A stretch of DNA of 27,176 nucleotides, taken from CAYRUP01 sp964427485 (GTDB lineage Bacteria; Pseudomonadota; Gammaproteobacteria; DSM-16500). The notes beneath the pieces were generated by a model. It was not told where the DNA came from, made no database searches, and saw nothing but the letters and a program-made list of their open reading frames with translations. The translations under genes were made by a program, and so were the position numbers. This document shows, in pieces, positions 7,676 to 16,641 of this stretch. Location of the stretch: NCBI GenBank assembly GCA_964427485.1, contig CAYRUP010000013.1:1-27176 (forward strand). Direction: 5' to 3'. The first letter of the stretch is position 1. Each line of letters opens with the position of its first letter.

Positions 7676-9748
7676 TCATTCCTCAACCTCACTCCGAATA
7701 TCCGCAATAATCCCCACACAAGAAATTAAAGCCACGAAAATCGGCAACGTCAAAGTCATGAATGGATTACTGGGTTTGAAACCTAAAATTTTAAAAATAA
7801 ATGTCTGCACCAAAAGTATTAATACACTAATTAAAATCATGAATAGGATACAAGCCAACCAATAACAACATTCAGGAATATGTTCGCTAAAGGGATGTTT
7901 TTCTCGGGTTTTTTTGGAAAAATTTTTCACTAACCACATCACTGCCCTTTGTCGTAATCGAGGACAATCAAATACGTCTACTAAAACATAGTAACCATCT
8001 AACTCTTGCAGTGGATTTAACATTCGAAATGCGCTGATATAGGCAAACAATGCAAATAACCATAAAAATGCTTGCATATATACACTCGGCAATACATAAA
8101 TTAATAAGGCTGAAATACCTCCTACCAATATATCCGTATAAACGCCCGCCAGATTCACAAAAATTCGAGCTCCACGATGTGTACTTAACCACATGTCTGA
8201 AGTATCCGTAAATGCAACAGGAGTTAACCAATACCAACCCACTCCCATGTAATGCACTTCGCGGCCGTAGGATTTGGTTGCCAGTGCATGTCCTAATTCA
8301 TGCAAAAAAGCTGAAAGCAGCATAAATGGCACTAAGAATACCAAAAGTATCCAACTATCATGAATTGTTTTAAAAAGCTGGATGACATGACCGGTAAAAA
8401 ATCCAAAAGCAAAAAATCCTGCGATGATGATTAATCCAAGCAATGTTTTACTCACTGGTTTAAATAGTAAAAATGCCGCTTTTTGATAGAGTTTACTTAA
8501 CCATTTATCGGCATCACCAATGACAATTCGCGTTTCTAAAATTTGCCGGATTTTAAACAAAGTGCGTATCCAAATAGGTTGTTTTACTGTTGCAGCTTCA
8601 TTACGAACATCAACCTGCGTGACAAAACCCGCTTTTGCCAATTTAAAAATAAGTGCTGCGACAACATCAGGAGCAAAAATATTATAGCGATCCGATAATT
8701 GCATTGTAATTTCTTGCATCGTTTGTTGGCCATCCATTTGCTGCCAAATATACCAACCCTCTTCGGATAATTTAAAATAACTTCCATTGTCAGGATTTTT
8801 TAAAATTACCACCCGCTGTTTATCGGCGGTAATCTGTTGATGTTCTGTGACACGCAAATTTTGTAATGGTCTGCTGCGATCAACCATTAATGTCATAAAT
8901 GTATGTGCAACATTCCGTTCTGATTCCATCAACTCAGATAAAAGTTCGTGTTTCAATTCAAATAATTTACAATCCGTCAGCGCGCGCGCAGTGGCATTGC
9001 GTGGAGCATGAGTAATCAGCGTCGCTTCGCCAAATAATGTCGGTGCTTTCAATACTGCCAGTTGATGCGCCAAACCATTTTCATTTTTTGTGAGGATTTC
9101 AATTTCTCCCGAACGAATCAAATAACAACAATTTCCAATTTGACCTTCATGAAAAACAATTTCGCCTTTTGCAACCTGACGTTCAATCACTTGCTCCGCC
9201 AACCACACCAAACGCTCGTGTGATAAGCGATTAAAAGGTAAAGATTGTTTAATAAATTGTATCCGTAGCATTTGGTCTGCGCTCGCATACAGCGCGGATT
9301 GAATATGTTGATGTTGTTCTAAAAATTCATGTAAATCTTTTAAAGTAAGCTGCAACAATAAGGAATCCGTTAATGCAGTAACGGTTGCCGTACGTTTACC
9401 CGTAGAAGAAAAAAATCCTGTGTCATTTAATCCAATCGCTTCGCCTGGTCTTAAAATCGCAAGGGGAATTTTGCTGAGTTCAGTGGGCTTTTTGGGAATT
9501 TTGATTTGACGTGGTTTCTGTGTGACTAACTGTGTTACTTCCAGAAGTCCTCGTACTAATATGTAAATACTATCAACTAATGCACCTTCTTCGACAATTT
9601 TTTCAGCAGAGGCATACTGTAATTCTGTCATTTGCATAGCCAACGCCCTACTTTCCTCTGCGGATAACATCGCAAAACAAGGAAGGGCTGTGATAAGAAC
9701 CTGCCGTTGTTTAATACCAACCTTTTGATTTTTAGTAAGCTCAGGCAT
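7676..9748 (-). CDS. Membrane protein: two CNB domains, PqqD-like domain, M50 protease
   Basis: Multidomain membrane protein of 690 residues. Residues about 20-160 and 170-290 are two cyclic-nucleotide-binding (Crp/cNMP) folds; the second is clearer, with FHEGQIGNCCYLIRSGEIEIL and LFGEATL-x9-ATARALTDCKLFEL. Residues about 305-378 resemble PqqD, the domain that grips leader peptides in RiPP enzymes (ILKNPDNGSYFKLSEEGWYIWQQMDG). The remainder has about six membrane segments and is a site-2 protease: zinc motif HELGH at 483-487 and the NPDG-type motif NPLQELDG at 578-585, supplying the third ligand D584. Family knowledge: CNB-PqqD-M50 proteins are annotated as putative peptide zinc metalloproteases and occur near exported or modified peptides. 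A divergent leader-like peptide gene 94 bases away fits. The start has AAGGGG six bases upstream. Signal sensed and substrate are unknown. Confidence 0.85.
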   Translation of the reverse strand: MPELTKNQKVGIKQRQVLITALPCFAMLSAEESRALAMQMTELQYASAEKIVEEGALVDSIYILVRGLLEVTQLVTQKPRQIKIPKKPTELSKIPLAILRPGEAIGLNDTGFFSSTGKRTATVTALTDSLLLQLTLKDLHEFLEQHQHIQSALYASADQMLRIQFIKQSLPFNRLSHERLVWLAEQVIERQVAKGEIVFHEGQIGNCCYLIRSGEIEILTKNENGLAHQLAVLKAPTLFGEATLITHAPRNATARALTDCKLFELKHELLSELMESERNVAHTFMTLMVDRSRPLQNLRVTEHQQITADKQRVVILKNPDNGSYFKLSEEGWYIWQQMDGQQTMQEITMQLSDRYNIFAPDVVAALIFKLAKAGFVTQVDVRNEAATVKQPIWIRTLFKIRQILETRIVIGDADKWLSKLYQKAAFLLFKPVSKTLLGLIIIAGFFAFGFFTGHVIQLFKTIHDSWILLVFLVPFMLLSAFLHELGHALATKSYGREVHYMGVGWYWLTPVAFTDTSDMWLSTHRGARIFVNLAGVYTDILVGGISALLIYVLPSVYMQAFLWLFALFAYISAFRMLNPLQELDGYYVLVDVFDCPRLRQRAVMWLVKNFSKKTREKHPFSEHIPECCYWLACILFMILISVLILLVQTFIFKILGFKPSNPFMTLTLPIFVALISCVGIIADIRSEVEE

Positions 9749-9766
9749 GAATTACCCCTTCCTATG

Positions 9767-9809
9767 AGTATATCTTGCTTTCAGCCAGCCTGAAACTTTA
9801 TGCTATAAT
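9767..9809. promoter_or_regulatory. Divergent promoters sharing an inverted repeat
   Basis: Plus strand: a perfect extended -10, TGC-TATAAT, at 9801-9809 serves the 60-residue peptide. Minus strand: TATACT at 9772-9767 is a good -10 for the protease gene. Between them TTTCAG-N5-CTGAAA (9779-9795) is an exact inverted repeat. It overlaps the -35 positions of both promoters: TTTCAG is itself the minus-strand -35 at 17-base spacing. A single DNA-binding protein there could control both genes. The regulator is not identifiable. Confidence 0.5.
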
Positions 9810-9842
9810 TATCTGAATTTTTTCAAAAAAAGGGTTTTAAGC

Positions 9843-10025
9843 ATGAGCACTTTAAATGATGTTTTTGAAAAATGGGCGAGTGACCCTGATTTCAAACGTG
9901 ATTTTAAAAAAAACCCAATACAAACACTGAAAAATAGAGGTATCGAATTAAGTGACGAGGATTTGAAAAAAGTCCTGGCTTCTATTAGTCAACAGGAAGA
10001 ATTGGAAAAAAAGATTAATAAGTAA
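9843..10025 (+). CDS. 60-residue peptide, RiPP leader-like (Nif11/NHLP type)
   Basis: Small acidic-basic helical protein. The segment D-P-D-F-x6-NP-x3-L-x3-GIELSDEDL (residues 14-41) matches the general pattern of Nif11-like and nitrile-hydratase-like leader peptides, where a D-P-x-F-x(n)-P-x-x-x-L-x-x-x-G-I-x-L-x stretch binds modification enzymes. The C-terminal 20 residues are Glu/Lys/Gln-rich, have no Cys and only one Ser pair, and show no GG or GA cleavage motif, so there is no obvious core peptide. It may be a leader-like regulatory or substrate protein rather than a bacteriocin precursor. Expression looks real: extended -10 at 9801-9809 and AAAAGGG before the ATG. It is divergent from the PqqD-M50 protease, which suggests that the two proteins meet. 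Confidence 0.7.
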   Translation: MSTLNDVFEKWASDPDFKRDFKKNPIQTLKNRGIELSDEDLKKVLASISQQEELEKKINK

Positions 10026-10102
10026 TAAATGCATTAATCAAGTGAAATCAATAAGTCACATCGTTATATTTTTACTCCATCACAAATTAGTTGATTAAAT
10101 AA

Positions 10103-10130
10103 TTGACAGTTATGAGCTCAATATTATACT
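10103..10130 (+). promoter_or_regulatory. Sigma70-type promoter of the giant gene
   Basis: Consensus -35 TTGACA at 10103-10108, 16-base spacer, -10 TATACT at 10125-10130. Transcription would start near 10137, leaving a leader of about 30 bases before the ATG at 10168. This is the best-matched promoter in the window. Confidence 0.65.
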
Positions 10131-10167
10131 ATTTCATCCATTATTTTTAATAAATAAACATACCCAA

Positions 10168-13100
10168 ATGATTAATAGAAATGTTTTAGACATCTCAGAC
10201 GCTGGCGATTTACGTGAAAAATTTCCTGATACAGTGGCTGCTTTATCAGAAAATACGTTCGGTCGAGGCGATAATTTTGAAAAGATATTTAAAGGAAAAA
10301 AAATCGTTGTCCACAGCATGAGAACGAGTTTATGTGGGCGTATGTTAATAACCAGTCAAATAATTAATGATAAAAAATATTGGATGCTGTTTCGCCATTT
10401 ACCGGATCATAAATATCCAGTGTTAGACCAGCAGTATATGCAACAATATATCAGCAAACAATGGCCAACTATATTAAAGCAAATAGAAGAATTAGAAACA
10501 GCACTACAGCAACATGAAGAATTAAAACCATCTGCACCAAATCAAGAAGTCATTTCATCTCCTACATCAAACAGTTCGAGCGAAAATGAAGAAGCAAATT
10601 CAGAAAATAATCCAAATAATGAGAACGAAAATAACAAGGATGCTAATGAAAAAATTTCGATAGAAGACCTGGGATTTTTTAATAACCAATTAATTCAACC
10701 AAATGAAAAACAAAAAGAGTTATTGCGTGAAGAAAAATCCTCCATCGCTTGCGGTATGGCAGGAACAGGTAAATCATATATAGCAAAAGAATTGTTAGAA
10801 GATGCGTTAGAAAAAGAAGTTAAGAAAAAAAGAATTGCAGAAAAAAATGAACCTGAAATAAAAGAATCGGAAGCAAAAGAATTCGAACATAAAGAGATTG
10901 AAGATCAAGAACCTGGACGCGTAATGTATATCACCGCGTCAAAAAAATTGAAAAACAACATAAAAACAATGTGGGAAATGTCACCGTCGTCCAAAGAGAC
11001 GGATGGCTGTGATATTGAATTTAAAACGTATCTGGATTTAATACAAGAATTAGTTCCAAGTATTAAAAATAAAAAATTAGCACAGAAAAAGAATTTTACG
11101 GATTGGGTATTAGGATGTGTATCTAGTCAGCGCGAATTTAAAAAACAATTAGATACATTTTTAATAGATGCACCTGATGCAGATTTAAAAGAGTTATTAT
11201 ATCAAGAATGCCGTATTATTTCAGGATATAGTGAAGCAGATTATATCAAAATTGGGAACAGGCAATCAATTTTTTCAACAGAAGGATGGTCTGAGGCGGA
11301 TAGAGGAGAATTCCGTAAAAAACTCTATCGAGTTTTAACAAAATATCGTGAGCATTTAAATTCCGGAAATTTTATTGATCCGAGTTTTTTTGAAATTAAT
11401 GATGAAATTCTTTCATCGCAGAGAATTTCAAAAATAGTTGTCGATGAATCTCAAGATCTTTCCTTGTTACAATTAAAAATACTGGCTACTTTAGCAAAAA
11501 AACAAAATACAACTGAAACAAAGAACCAAGTGCCTTATTTTCAAAATATTACGTATTTTTTAGATACTCATCAAAGTCTAAGCGATAATTTATCAAAAAT
11601 TCCCTATTTAAAAGAATTGCTCGATAAAGAAAATACTCACATCCTTACTGAATCAAAGCGCTGTTCGCAGAGAATAGTTGATGTTGCGAATGCAATTTTG
11701 CAAATGAAATATAAAGTAACGGGTGGTGCTGTCGATAAAGACAAAGATTATTGTTCTGAAATGACCGCATCAGATAGTGCAATTTTGGGAAATGTATTTT
11801 GGATTGACCAGCCAAATCCAGATGAAGAAAAGTTGATGTTAAATGCAGTTAAATCGCATAAATGTACGATTATTACATTACCTGAATTTGTTGAAGATGC
11901 TGAAAGAAAATTTGGCAAAGACGCCCAGATTTTGACAATCGATCAAGCAAAAGGATTAGAATTTGATAGTGTCATTGCCTATCGCTTGTTTGAAAATGAA
12001 AGATATTACAATATTGATAAAGTGTTACAAAAAAATCATGATGTTGAAAAAACCAAAGGTCGTGCTAAACAAGGCAGAGCGCATCATGAGTATGATCCCG
12101 ATTTTAGTGTATTATTTACGACAGCGACTAGAGCAAGAAATACATTCTATATTTATAATGATTTACAAGATCCAAAACTCTTAAAAACTTTAAAAGAAAA
12201 AAATTTAAACCAAAAAGAAGAAAAATTATCTGAAGATAAAGAACATAAAGCTTTATGGGAAATAGAATTAAAGAAAAAACAAGTCGAACACTTAGGGCAT
12301 AAAATCGGGCACATACGTGCCGCTTTACGTATTCCGTCTACCGAACAACAAATTATTTCAAAAATTAAGGAAAAAGAAAGTACCAAAGAAGATTGGTTAC
12401 AACAGATTAAAGAGCATATCCTAAATGTTGAAAACGAAGAAAAAATTACACCTATAAATGTATGTAGTGTTTATTCTGCTGCTTGGAGACTTTATTCAGT
12501 TAAACTTTCCAAAAATAAAATGGCATTTTTGGAATTGATACGCATTGTAGATCCTAAAGTGCAAATTGAAAATTCAAAACAATTGAAAATTTTCACTTTC
12601 AAAGAGATGAATCAAATTTTAAATTCGTCTGACAAATTCGATAAAAAAATGATTGAAATATTTGATAATAATCAGGCTGATAGCTTTTTTAATAGTATCG
12701 ATGATCAAAACAAACCTCTCATTCTGTCTATTCTTCATCCTCGTTTGGACTCAAAATATAAAAAATTAATAACGCATATCGAGAAATTTACTGATACCGT
12801 CAATACATTATCAATAACCACATTTAAATCGTTTGTTTTTTCTGACAATGAAAAAAGCTACACTCTATTATTAAAATTATTGGAATCGAATAATGCGCTT
12901 CTCGATAATTTTTCTGTAGATGATCTAGTTGATGCTTTGTTTAATTCAGCTCGATTCAGTAGTTCTGCATTTTATCATTTAGCTAAAATTCCAATGGGTA
13001 TTAAAGTTTTATCTAAATTACTTGAATCTCATCCGCAACTTATCGATCATTTTACAGCTAAAAGATTGTGCGAGACACCTGAAGACAATCATTCTCCGAT

Positions 13101-15765
13101 TTTTATATTTAAAGATTCAACTGATGGTATAAACTTTGTTTCGCAACTTTTAAAGTTGAATCCAGATTTAAAAACCCAATTGATGGATGATGATCAAGGA
13201 CGCTTGCTCATCAATAAAATTCAAGAATTACAATCTGCAGCTGAATCTAAAATAACAGAGGAAAAAAATACTGCGGCTCGCATTTATATAGGAAAACTAC
13301 TTGAAATTCAGGATGAAAGTGTTTTTCAAAGTAAATTAGCAAACCTATTTAAAAATAATAGTATTTGTTCATATCTTTTTGATATTCGTTATGAGAATCG
13401 ATTTTTAATCGATCATATTTTACCTGCTCATTTCAGATCTAAATCCTTATTCGAAATTATGAAGGATAAAACGAATGCTGAAAAAATTACTTTGAATCAT
13501 TTAAAATCAATAAAATATCCTTTAGAAAAACCAGTCACCACATTGCTTCATCATCTAGCTATAGCATGTTGCCCTTTGCTTCACTTACTAATCCATAACA
13601 ATTCTAAAATAATAGAACAACTGACAATGGATGATCTGAGGGAAAATGGAATTCCACCACTTGAACGTTCAACTCTACTTTATAATCTTTGTAATAACAC
13701 TATAGGTCAACAGCTATTATCAGAGCTATTAAACAAAAATGCAGCGATCGCAACAAATTGGACATCAGAGGATTTAATAGGAGATATAATAACATCAACT
13801 GCATATTACCTCAGCATGAGTAAAATAGGTCGTGAGATATTCTTAAAAATATTACGGGATAATCCGACTTTGGCTCGCGATTTTACTACTACGATACTTT
13901 TTCGTATAACTGAAAATGATACAAAATCCCTCTTTTATAATTTGTCTCTAACTACAGAAGGACATGCTATTTTATTAAAATTATTCGAGCAAAACAAATT
14001 ATTTTTCAAGGATTGTAAAGCGGAAGAGTTAGTTCAATCTTTATTTTGTCATCAATCGGATAAGAGTACTGCATTTCAAAATTTTGCTAGTTCTTCTTCT
14101 GGCATACAGGTGTTTTCTAAAATATTAGAGGCATGTCCTAAAGCTGATAAGATTTTTTCAGCTGAGATATTATGCTCTGTGATACCAAGCTATAAAGCAA
14201 ATATATCTCCAATTGGTACGCTTGCAAGTTCTACTGAAGGTTGTCAATTTCTTTTGGATTTATTTAATCGCAATGCAAATTTAGCAGGTCAATTTACACA
14301 CCAACACTTAGATCGTATTTTTATAATAGATGGTGTAAATCAGTCACTTCGTACTTTATTAAAGAAAAACACAACAGGCGTCCTAATATTAGATAAAATA
14401 TATAAAGCAAATCCATCATTACAAGTCGAGGATTTGGAAGAAAATATTGATTTAAAAGATTTGGTAGAAACATCAAATTCAGATATATTTGAAGAAAAAT
14501 TACTGAAATTTCTTGATAAAAATTCCATTGAATATATTTTTGAAAAAAAAGTTCAAGGCTTTCCATTTATTAATTGCATTTTATACAATGAAAAAAGACT
14601 AGTTAAATTTCTCGGCATTATTAGCAAGGAAAATTATGCAAATAAGTTTACTATTTCTAATTTGACACAACCGATTATTTTTTCAAACCACCAATTAGTT
14701 TCACCACTCTATCATCTTGCTTCAGAGGAAAATGGCTGCAAAATTTTACTCGTGTTGTTGAGTAAAAATCTAGAACTTGCAAGTCAATTGACTGCAAATC
14801 ATCTTAGAGATACTGGAAATTATCGTGGAATTACCCATGTTTCTCTGTTATATATTCTTTGTGCCACACCGGTACGTAAATTATTTTACAAATTATTAGA
14901 CACCAATCCTTCGCTTGCAAATGAATTGCAAGGAGAAGATTTTGCTTTTTCTAGAAATAACCTCCCTGCACCAGCCTTTTGCCTCACTAACGACCAGGAA
15001 AGTCGTACAAAATTCTATGGAGTACTCGATCGTTATCCTCACATTGCGCTTGGTTTTAATCTAAATGCTTTAATTTATTGTCCTGCTGATTCTAAAAAAG
15101 TAATGTCTATATTATCTAACCTTTCTTCTGGAGGCATTGGGCACCAAGCATTATTGAAATTAATTAATGCAAACCCTGATTTTAATAAAGAATGCAAATC
15201 GGATGAGCTGGCTGATCATCTTCTGGCTCCTATAGATATAAATACAAACACTTCTGTTCTTTTTAATTTATCTACAGCTACAGAAGGATGCGAATTTTTA
15301 TTTAAATTAGTAAAAGCTCATCCACCTCTTGCCAAGCGATTAACTGCATTAGTATTGTGTTCTAATATCAAGCATCCCAATCGTGATAAAGTAATAATAA
15401 CTAATATACTTTTGAATCTTTCGAGCTTTAACAATGGTCGCGAATTAATTTCTTTCCTAATAAGTAACACAACTTTAGCACAAGATATTACTTTGGATAT
15501 GTTGACTAATAGAACACAATTCGGTGAACGTCATGTACGACTCTGTGATTTTCTAAAAGGGGAAAAGGATGAAAATCACAAAAACATATTGGCTATGATT
15601 TTTAACTTAAATAAGCCACTGGAAGAACAATTCAATAAATTTAATAAGATGTCTGAGACATCACTTTCAACTTCACCTCACTCATTCCATGCAAGCAAAC
15701 CTATTGGCAAAAATACTACTACCTACAATGCGAAAAAAAATGTTAGCCTTCCTGTATTTAAATAA
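10168..15765 (+). CDS. Giant protein: SF1/UvrD-type helicase core plus helical solenoid
   Basis: Protein of 1865 residues, not recognised as a named family. Residues 1-105 are a small unknown domain; 108-165 is an Asn/Glu/Ser-rich linker. The helicase core has a Q-motif-like QKELL (182), Walker A GMAGTGKS (196-203), Walker B VVDESQD (424-430), motif IV-like TESKRCSQRIVDVAN (494 on), motif V DQAKGLEFD (592-600) and motif VI TATRAR (652-657), all as in UvrD/Rep. A charged Lys/Glu insertion follows Walker A (about 212-248). From about 790 to 1830 the chain is a degenerate 43-48-residue repeat, roughly S-x-L-x-x-L-x5-G-x3-L-x-x-L-L-x-x-N-P-x-L-A-x-x-L/F-T-x3-L. A second, 70-residue module recurs at about 824, 1053 and 1441. 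The Ser/Thr-rich tail could be a secretion signal. Coding is AT-richer than its neighbours. No ribosome-binding site is visible before the ATG; the next internal Met is residue 51. Confidence 0.85.
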   Translation: MINRNVLDISDAGDLREKFPDTVAALSENTFGRGDNFEKIFKGKKIVVHSMRTSLCGRMLITSQIINDKKYWMLFRHLPDHKYPVLDQQYMQQYISKQWPTILKQIEELETALQQHEELKPSAPNQEVISSPTSNSSSENEEANSENNPNNENENNKDANEKISIEDLGFFNNQLIQPNEKQKELLREEKSSIACGMAGTGKSYIAKELLEDALEKEVKKKRIAEKNEPEIKESEAKEFEHKEIEDQEPGRVMYITASKKLKNNIKTMWEMSPSSKETDGCDIEFKTYLDLIQELVPSIKNKKLAQKKNFTDWVLGCVSSQREFKKQLDTFLIDAPDADLKELLYQECRIISGYSEADYIKIGNRQSIFSTEGWSEADRGEFRKKLYRVLTKYREHLNSGNFIDPSFFEINDEILSSQRISKIVVDESQDLSLLQLKILATLAKKQNTTETKNQVPYFQNITYFLDTHQSLSDNLSKIPYLKELLDKENTHILTESKRCSQRIVDVANAILQMKYKVTGGAVDKDKDYCSEMTASDSAILGNVFWIDQPNPDEEKLMLNAVKSHKCTIITLPEFVEDAERKFGKDAQILTIDQAKGLEFDSVIAYRLFENERYYNIDKVLQKNHDVEKTKGRAKQGRAHHEYDPDFSVLFTTATRARNTFYIYNDLQDPKLLKTLKEKNLNQKEEKLSEDKEHKALWEIELKKKQVEHLGHKIGHIRAALRIPSTEQQIISKIKEKESTKEDWLQQIKEHILNVENEEKITPINVCSVYSAAWRLYSVKLSKNKMAFLELIRIVDPKVQIENSKQLKIFTFKEMNQILNSSDKFDKKMIEIFDNNQADSFFNSIDDQNKPLILSILHPRLDSKYKKLITHIEKFTDTVNTLSITTFKSFVFSDNEKSYTLLLKLLESNNALLDNFSVDDLVDALFNSARFSSSAFYHLAKIPMGIKVLSKLLESHPQLIDHFTAKRLCETPEDNHSPIFIFKDSTDGINFVSQLLKLNPDLKTQLMDDDQGRLLINKIQELQSAAESKITEEKNTAARIYIGKLLEIQDESVFQSKLANLFKNNSICSYLFDIRYENRFLIDHILPAHFRSKSLFEIMKDKTNAEKITLNHLKSIKYPLEKPVTTLLHHLAIACCPLLHLLIHNNSKIIEQLTMDDLRENGIPPLERSTLLYNLCNNTIGQQLLSELLNKNAAIATNWTSEDLIGDIITSTAYYLSMSKIGREIFLKILRDNPTLARDFTTTILFRITENDTKSLFYNLSLTTEGHAILLKLFEQNKLFFKDCKAEELVQSLFCHQSDKSTAFQNFASSSSGIQVFSKILEACPKADKIFSAEILCSVIPSYKANISPIGTLASSTEGCQFLLDLFNRNANLAGQFTHQHLDRIFIIDGVNQSLRTLLKKNTTGVLILDKIYKANPSLQVEDLEENIDLKDLVETSNSDIFEEKLLKFLDKNSIEYIFEKKVQGFPFINCILYNEKRLVKFLGIISKENYANKFTISNLTQPIIFSNHQLVSPLYHLASEENGCKILLVLLSKNLELASQLTANHLRDTGNYRGITHVSLLYILCATPVRKLFYKLLDTNPSLANELQGEDFAFSRNNLPAPAFCLTNDQESRTKFYGVLDRYPHIALGFNLNALIYCPADSKKVMSILSNLSSGGIGHQALLKLINANPDFNKECKSDELADHLLAPIDINTNTSVLFNLSTATEGCEFLFKLVKAHPPLAKRLTALVLCSNIKHPNRDKVIITNILLNLSSFNNGRELISFLISNTTLAQDITLDMLTNRTQFGERHVRLCDFLKGEKDENHKNILAMIFNLNKPLEEQFNKFNKMSETSLSTSPHSFHASKPIGKNTTTYNAKKNVSLPVFK

Positions 15766-15777
15766 ATATCGACACCT

Positions 15778-16641
15778 TCATTCAATCGCATCCACCAGTG
15801 CAGAAAAATATTTCGGCGGCTCAGGTCTAGCATACCAAGCTAAAGCCATTTTATTTTCGTAAACTTTTTCTGAATTCAAAATAATTAACTCACCTTTTTC
15901 CAAATACGATTTGCTAAACTCTAACGCAAGCACGCCATAGCCAAATCCTGCTGCCAGCATCATGGCCATCATATCCGTGCGATTGACAAAATGGCGTTCA
16001 TGTTGGGCCATTTCGATTAAATCAAAATGTTTAAGATAATTCATCGTCATTTGATCCGCTGGATCATAATCTATAATGCGTTCTGTTTTAATGATATCGT
16101 GCAATTTTCTCTGCTGCCAAGCCGCTGTAGCAACCAAAACATAATGTTCGGGTGCGAGTATTTTATATTCCATTTCCGGCGCAACATCTTCATGTTGCAT
16201 CACGGCTAATTGGCTTTCGCCTGCGCGCAATGAGCGAGCACGTGATTCGATATCGTTAATATCAAATTGCATTAATAAATTCGGAAATTGTTTCAGAATA
16301 GGGAAACATTGTCTTACGATACGCGAACGCATAATACTGGTTGGACCTGTGATACAAAATCGAATAGCCGTATCTTTCGCCGCGCCCTGAATAGTCGCAA
16401 GTGCTTCACCTTCCAGTTCACGCGTAGCATGACAATAACGAAGTAAAGCTTCGCCTTCCGGTGTCAGCATCATTCCGCGTCGCGTTCGAATAAATAATGT
16501 GGTACCCAATTTGCTTTCCAATATACGCATACGCTGGGTTACTGCTGTTTGAGTCAAGTGTAACTCCAGCGCTGCACCGTGCACCGTCTTATGCCTGGCA
16601 ACTGACACAAATGCTTCCAATTGAGGACTTAGTAAACTCAT
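15778..16641 (-). CDS. LysR-family transcriptional regulator
   Basis: DNA-binding regulator of 287 residues. The N-terminal winged helix-turn-helix (residues 4-64) is classic LysR: FVSVARHKTVHGAALELHLTQTAVTQRMRILESKLGTTLF followed by RTRRGMMLTPEGEALL. The rest is a type 2 periplasmic-binding fold that senses a small effector. Its ATG overlaps the HD oxygenase stop by four bases (ATGA), so it is the last gene of the MFS-dioxygenase-HD-LysR operon; LysR genes are more often divergent from their targets. By context it probably responds to a phosphonate or its breakdown product. Resemblance to the ArgP/IciA branch (IIDYDPADQMT) is noted but not decisive. It converges on the giant gene with only 12 bases between stops. 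Confidence 0.9.
   Translation of the reverse strand: MSLLSPQLEAFVSVARHKTVHGAALELHLTQTAVTQRMRILESKLGTTLFIRTRRGMMLTPEGEALLRYCHATRELEGEALATIQGAAKDTAIRFCITGPTSIMRSRIVRQCFPILKQFPNLLMQFDINDIESRARSLRAGESQLAVMQHEDVAPEMEYKILAPEHYVLVATAAWQQRKLHDIIKTERIIDYDPADQMTMNYLKHFDLIEMAQHERHFVNRTDMMAMMLAAGFGYGVLALEFSKSYLEKGELIILNSEKVYENKMALAWYARPEPPKYFSALVDAIE

Noticed and set aside
9755..9842. Crp-type site (TGTGA-N6-TCACA) near the CNB-domain protein gene
   Set aside because: No such palindrome is present; the only inverted repeat is TTTCAG-N5-CTGAAA.
10034..10098. TTAATCAA/TTGATTAA inverted pair upstream of the giant gene
   Set aside because: Eight-base A/T-rich arms 49 bases apart are expected by chance in this composition, and they lie outside the promoter.
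11963..12184. Alternative-frame open stretches within the giant gene (also 14321-14566 minus)
   Set aside because: Shadows of a long, motif-bearing AT-rich gene with no signals of their own.
12600..15700. Reading the solenoid of the giant protein as ankyrin repeats
   Set aside because: The units are 43-48 residues, lack the ankyrin TPLHxA and GAD turns, and have their own N-P-x-L-A and T-x3-L pattern.
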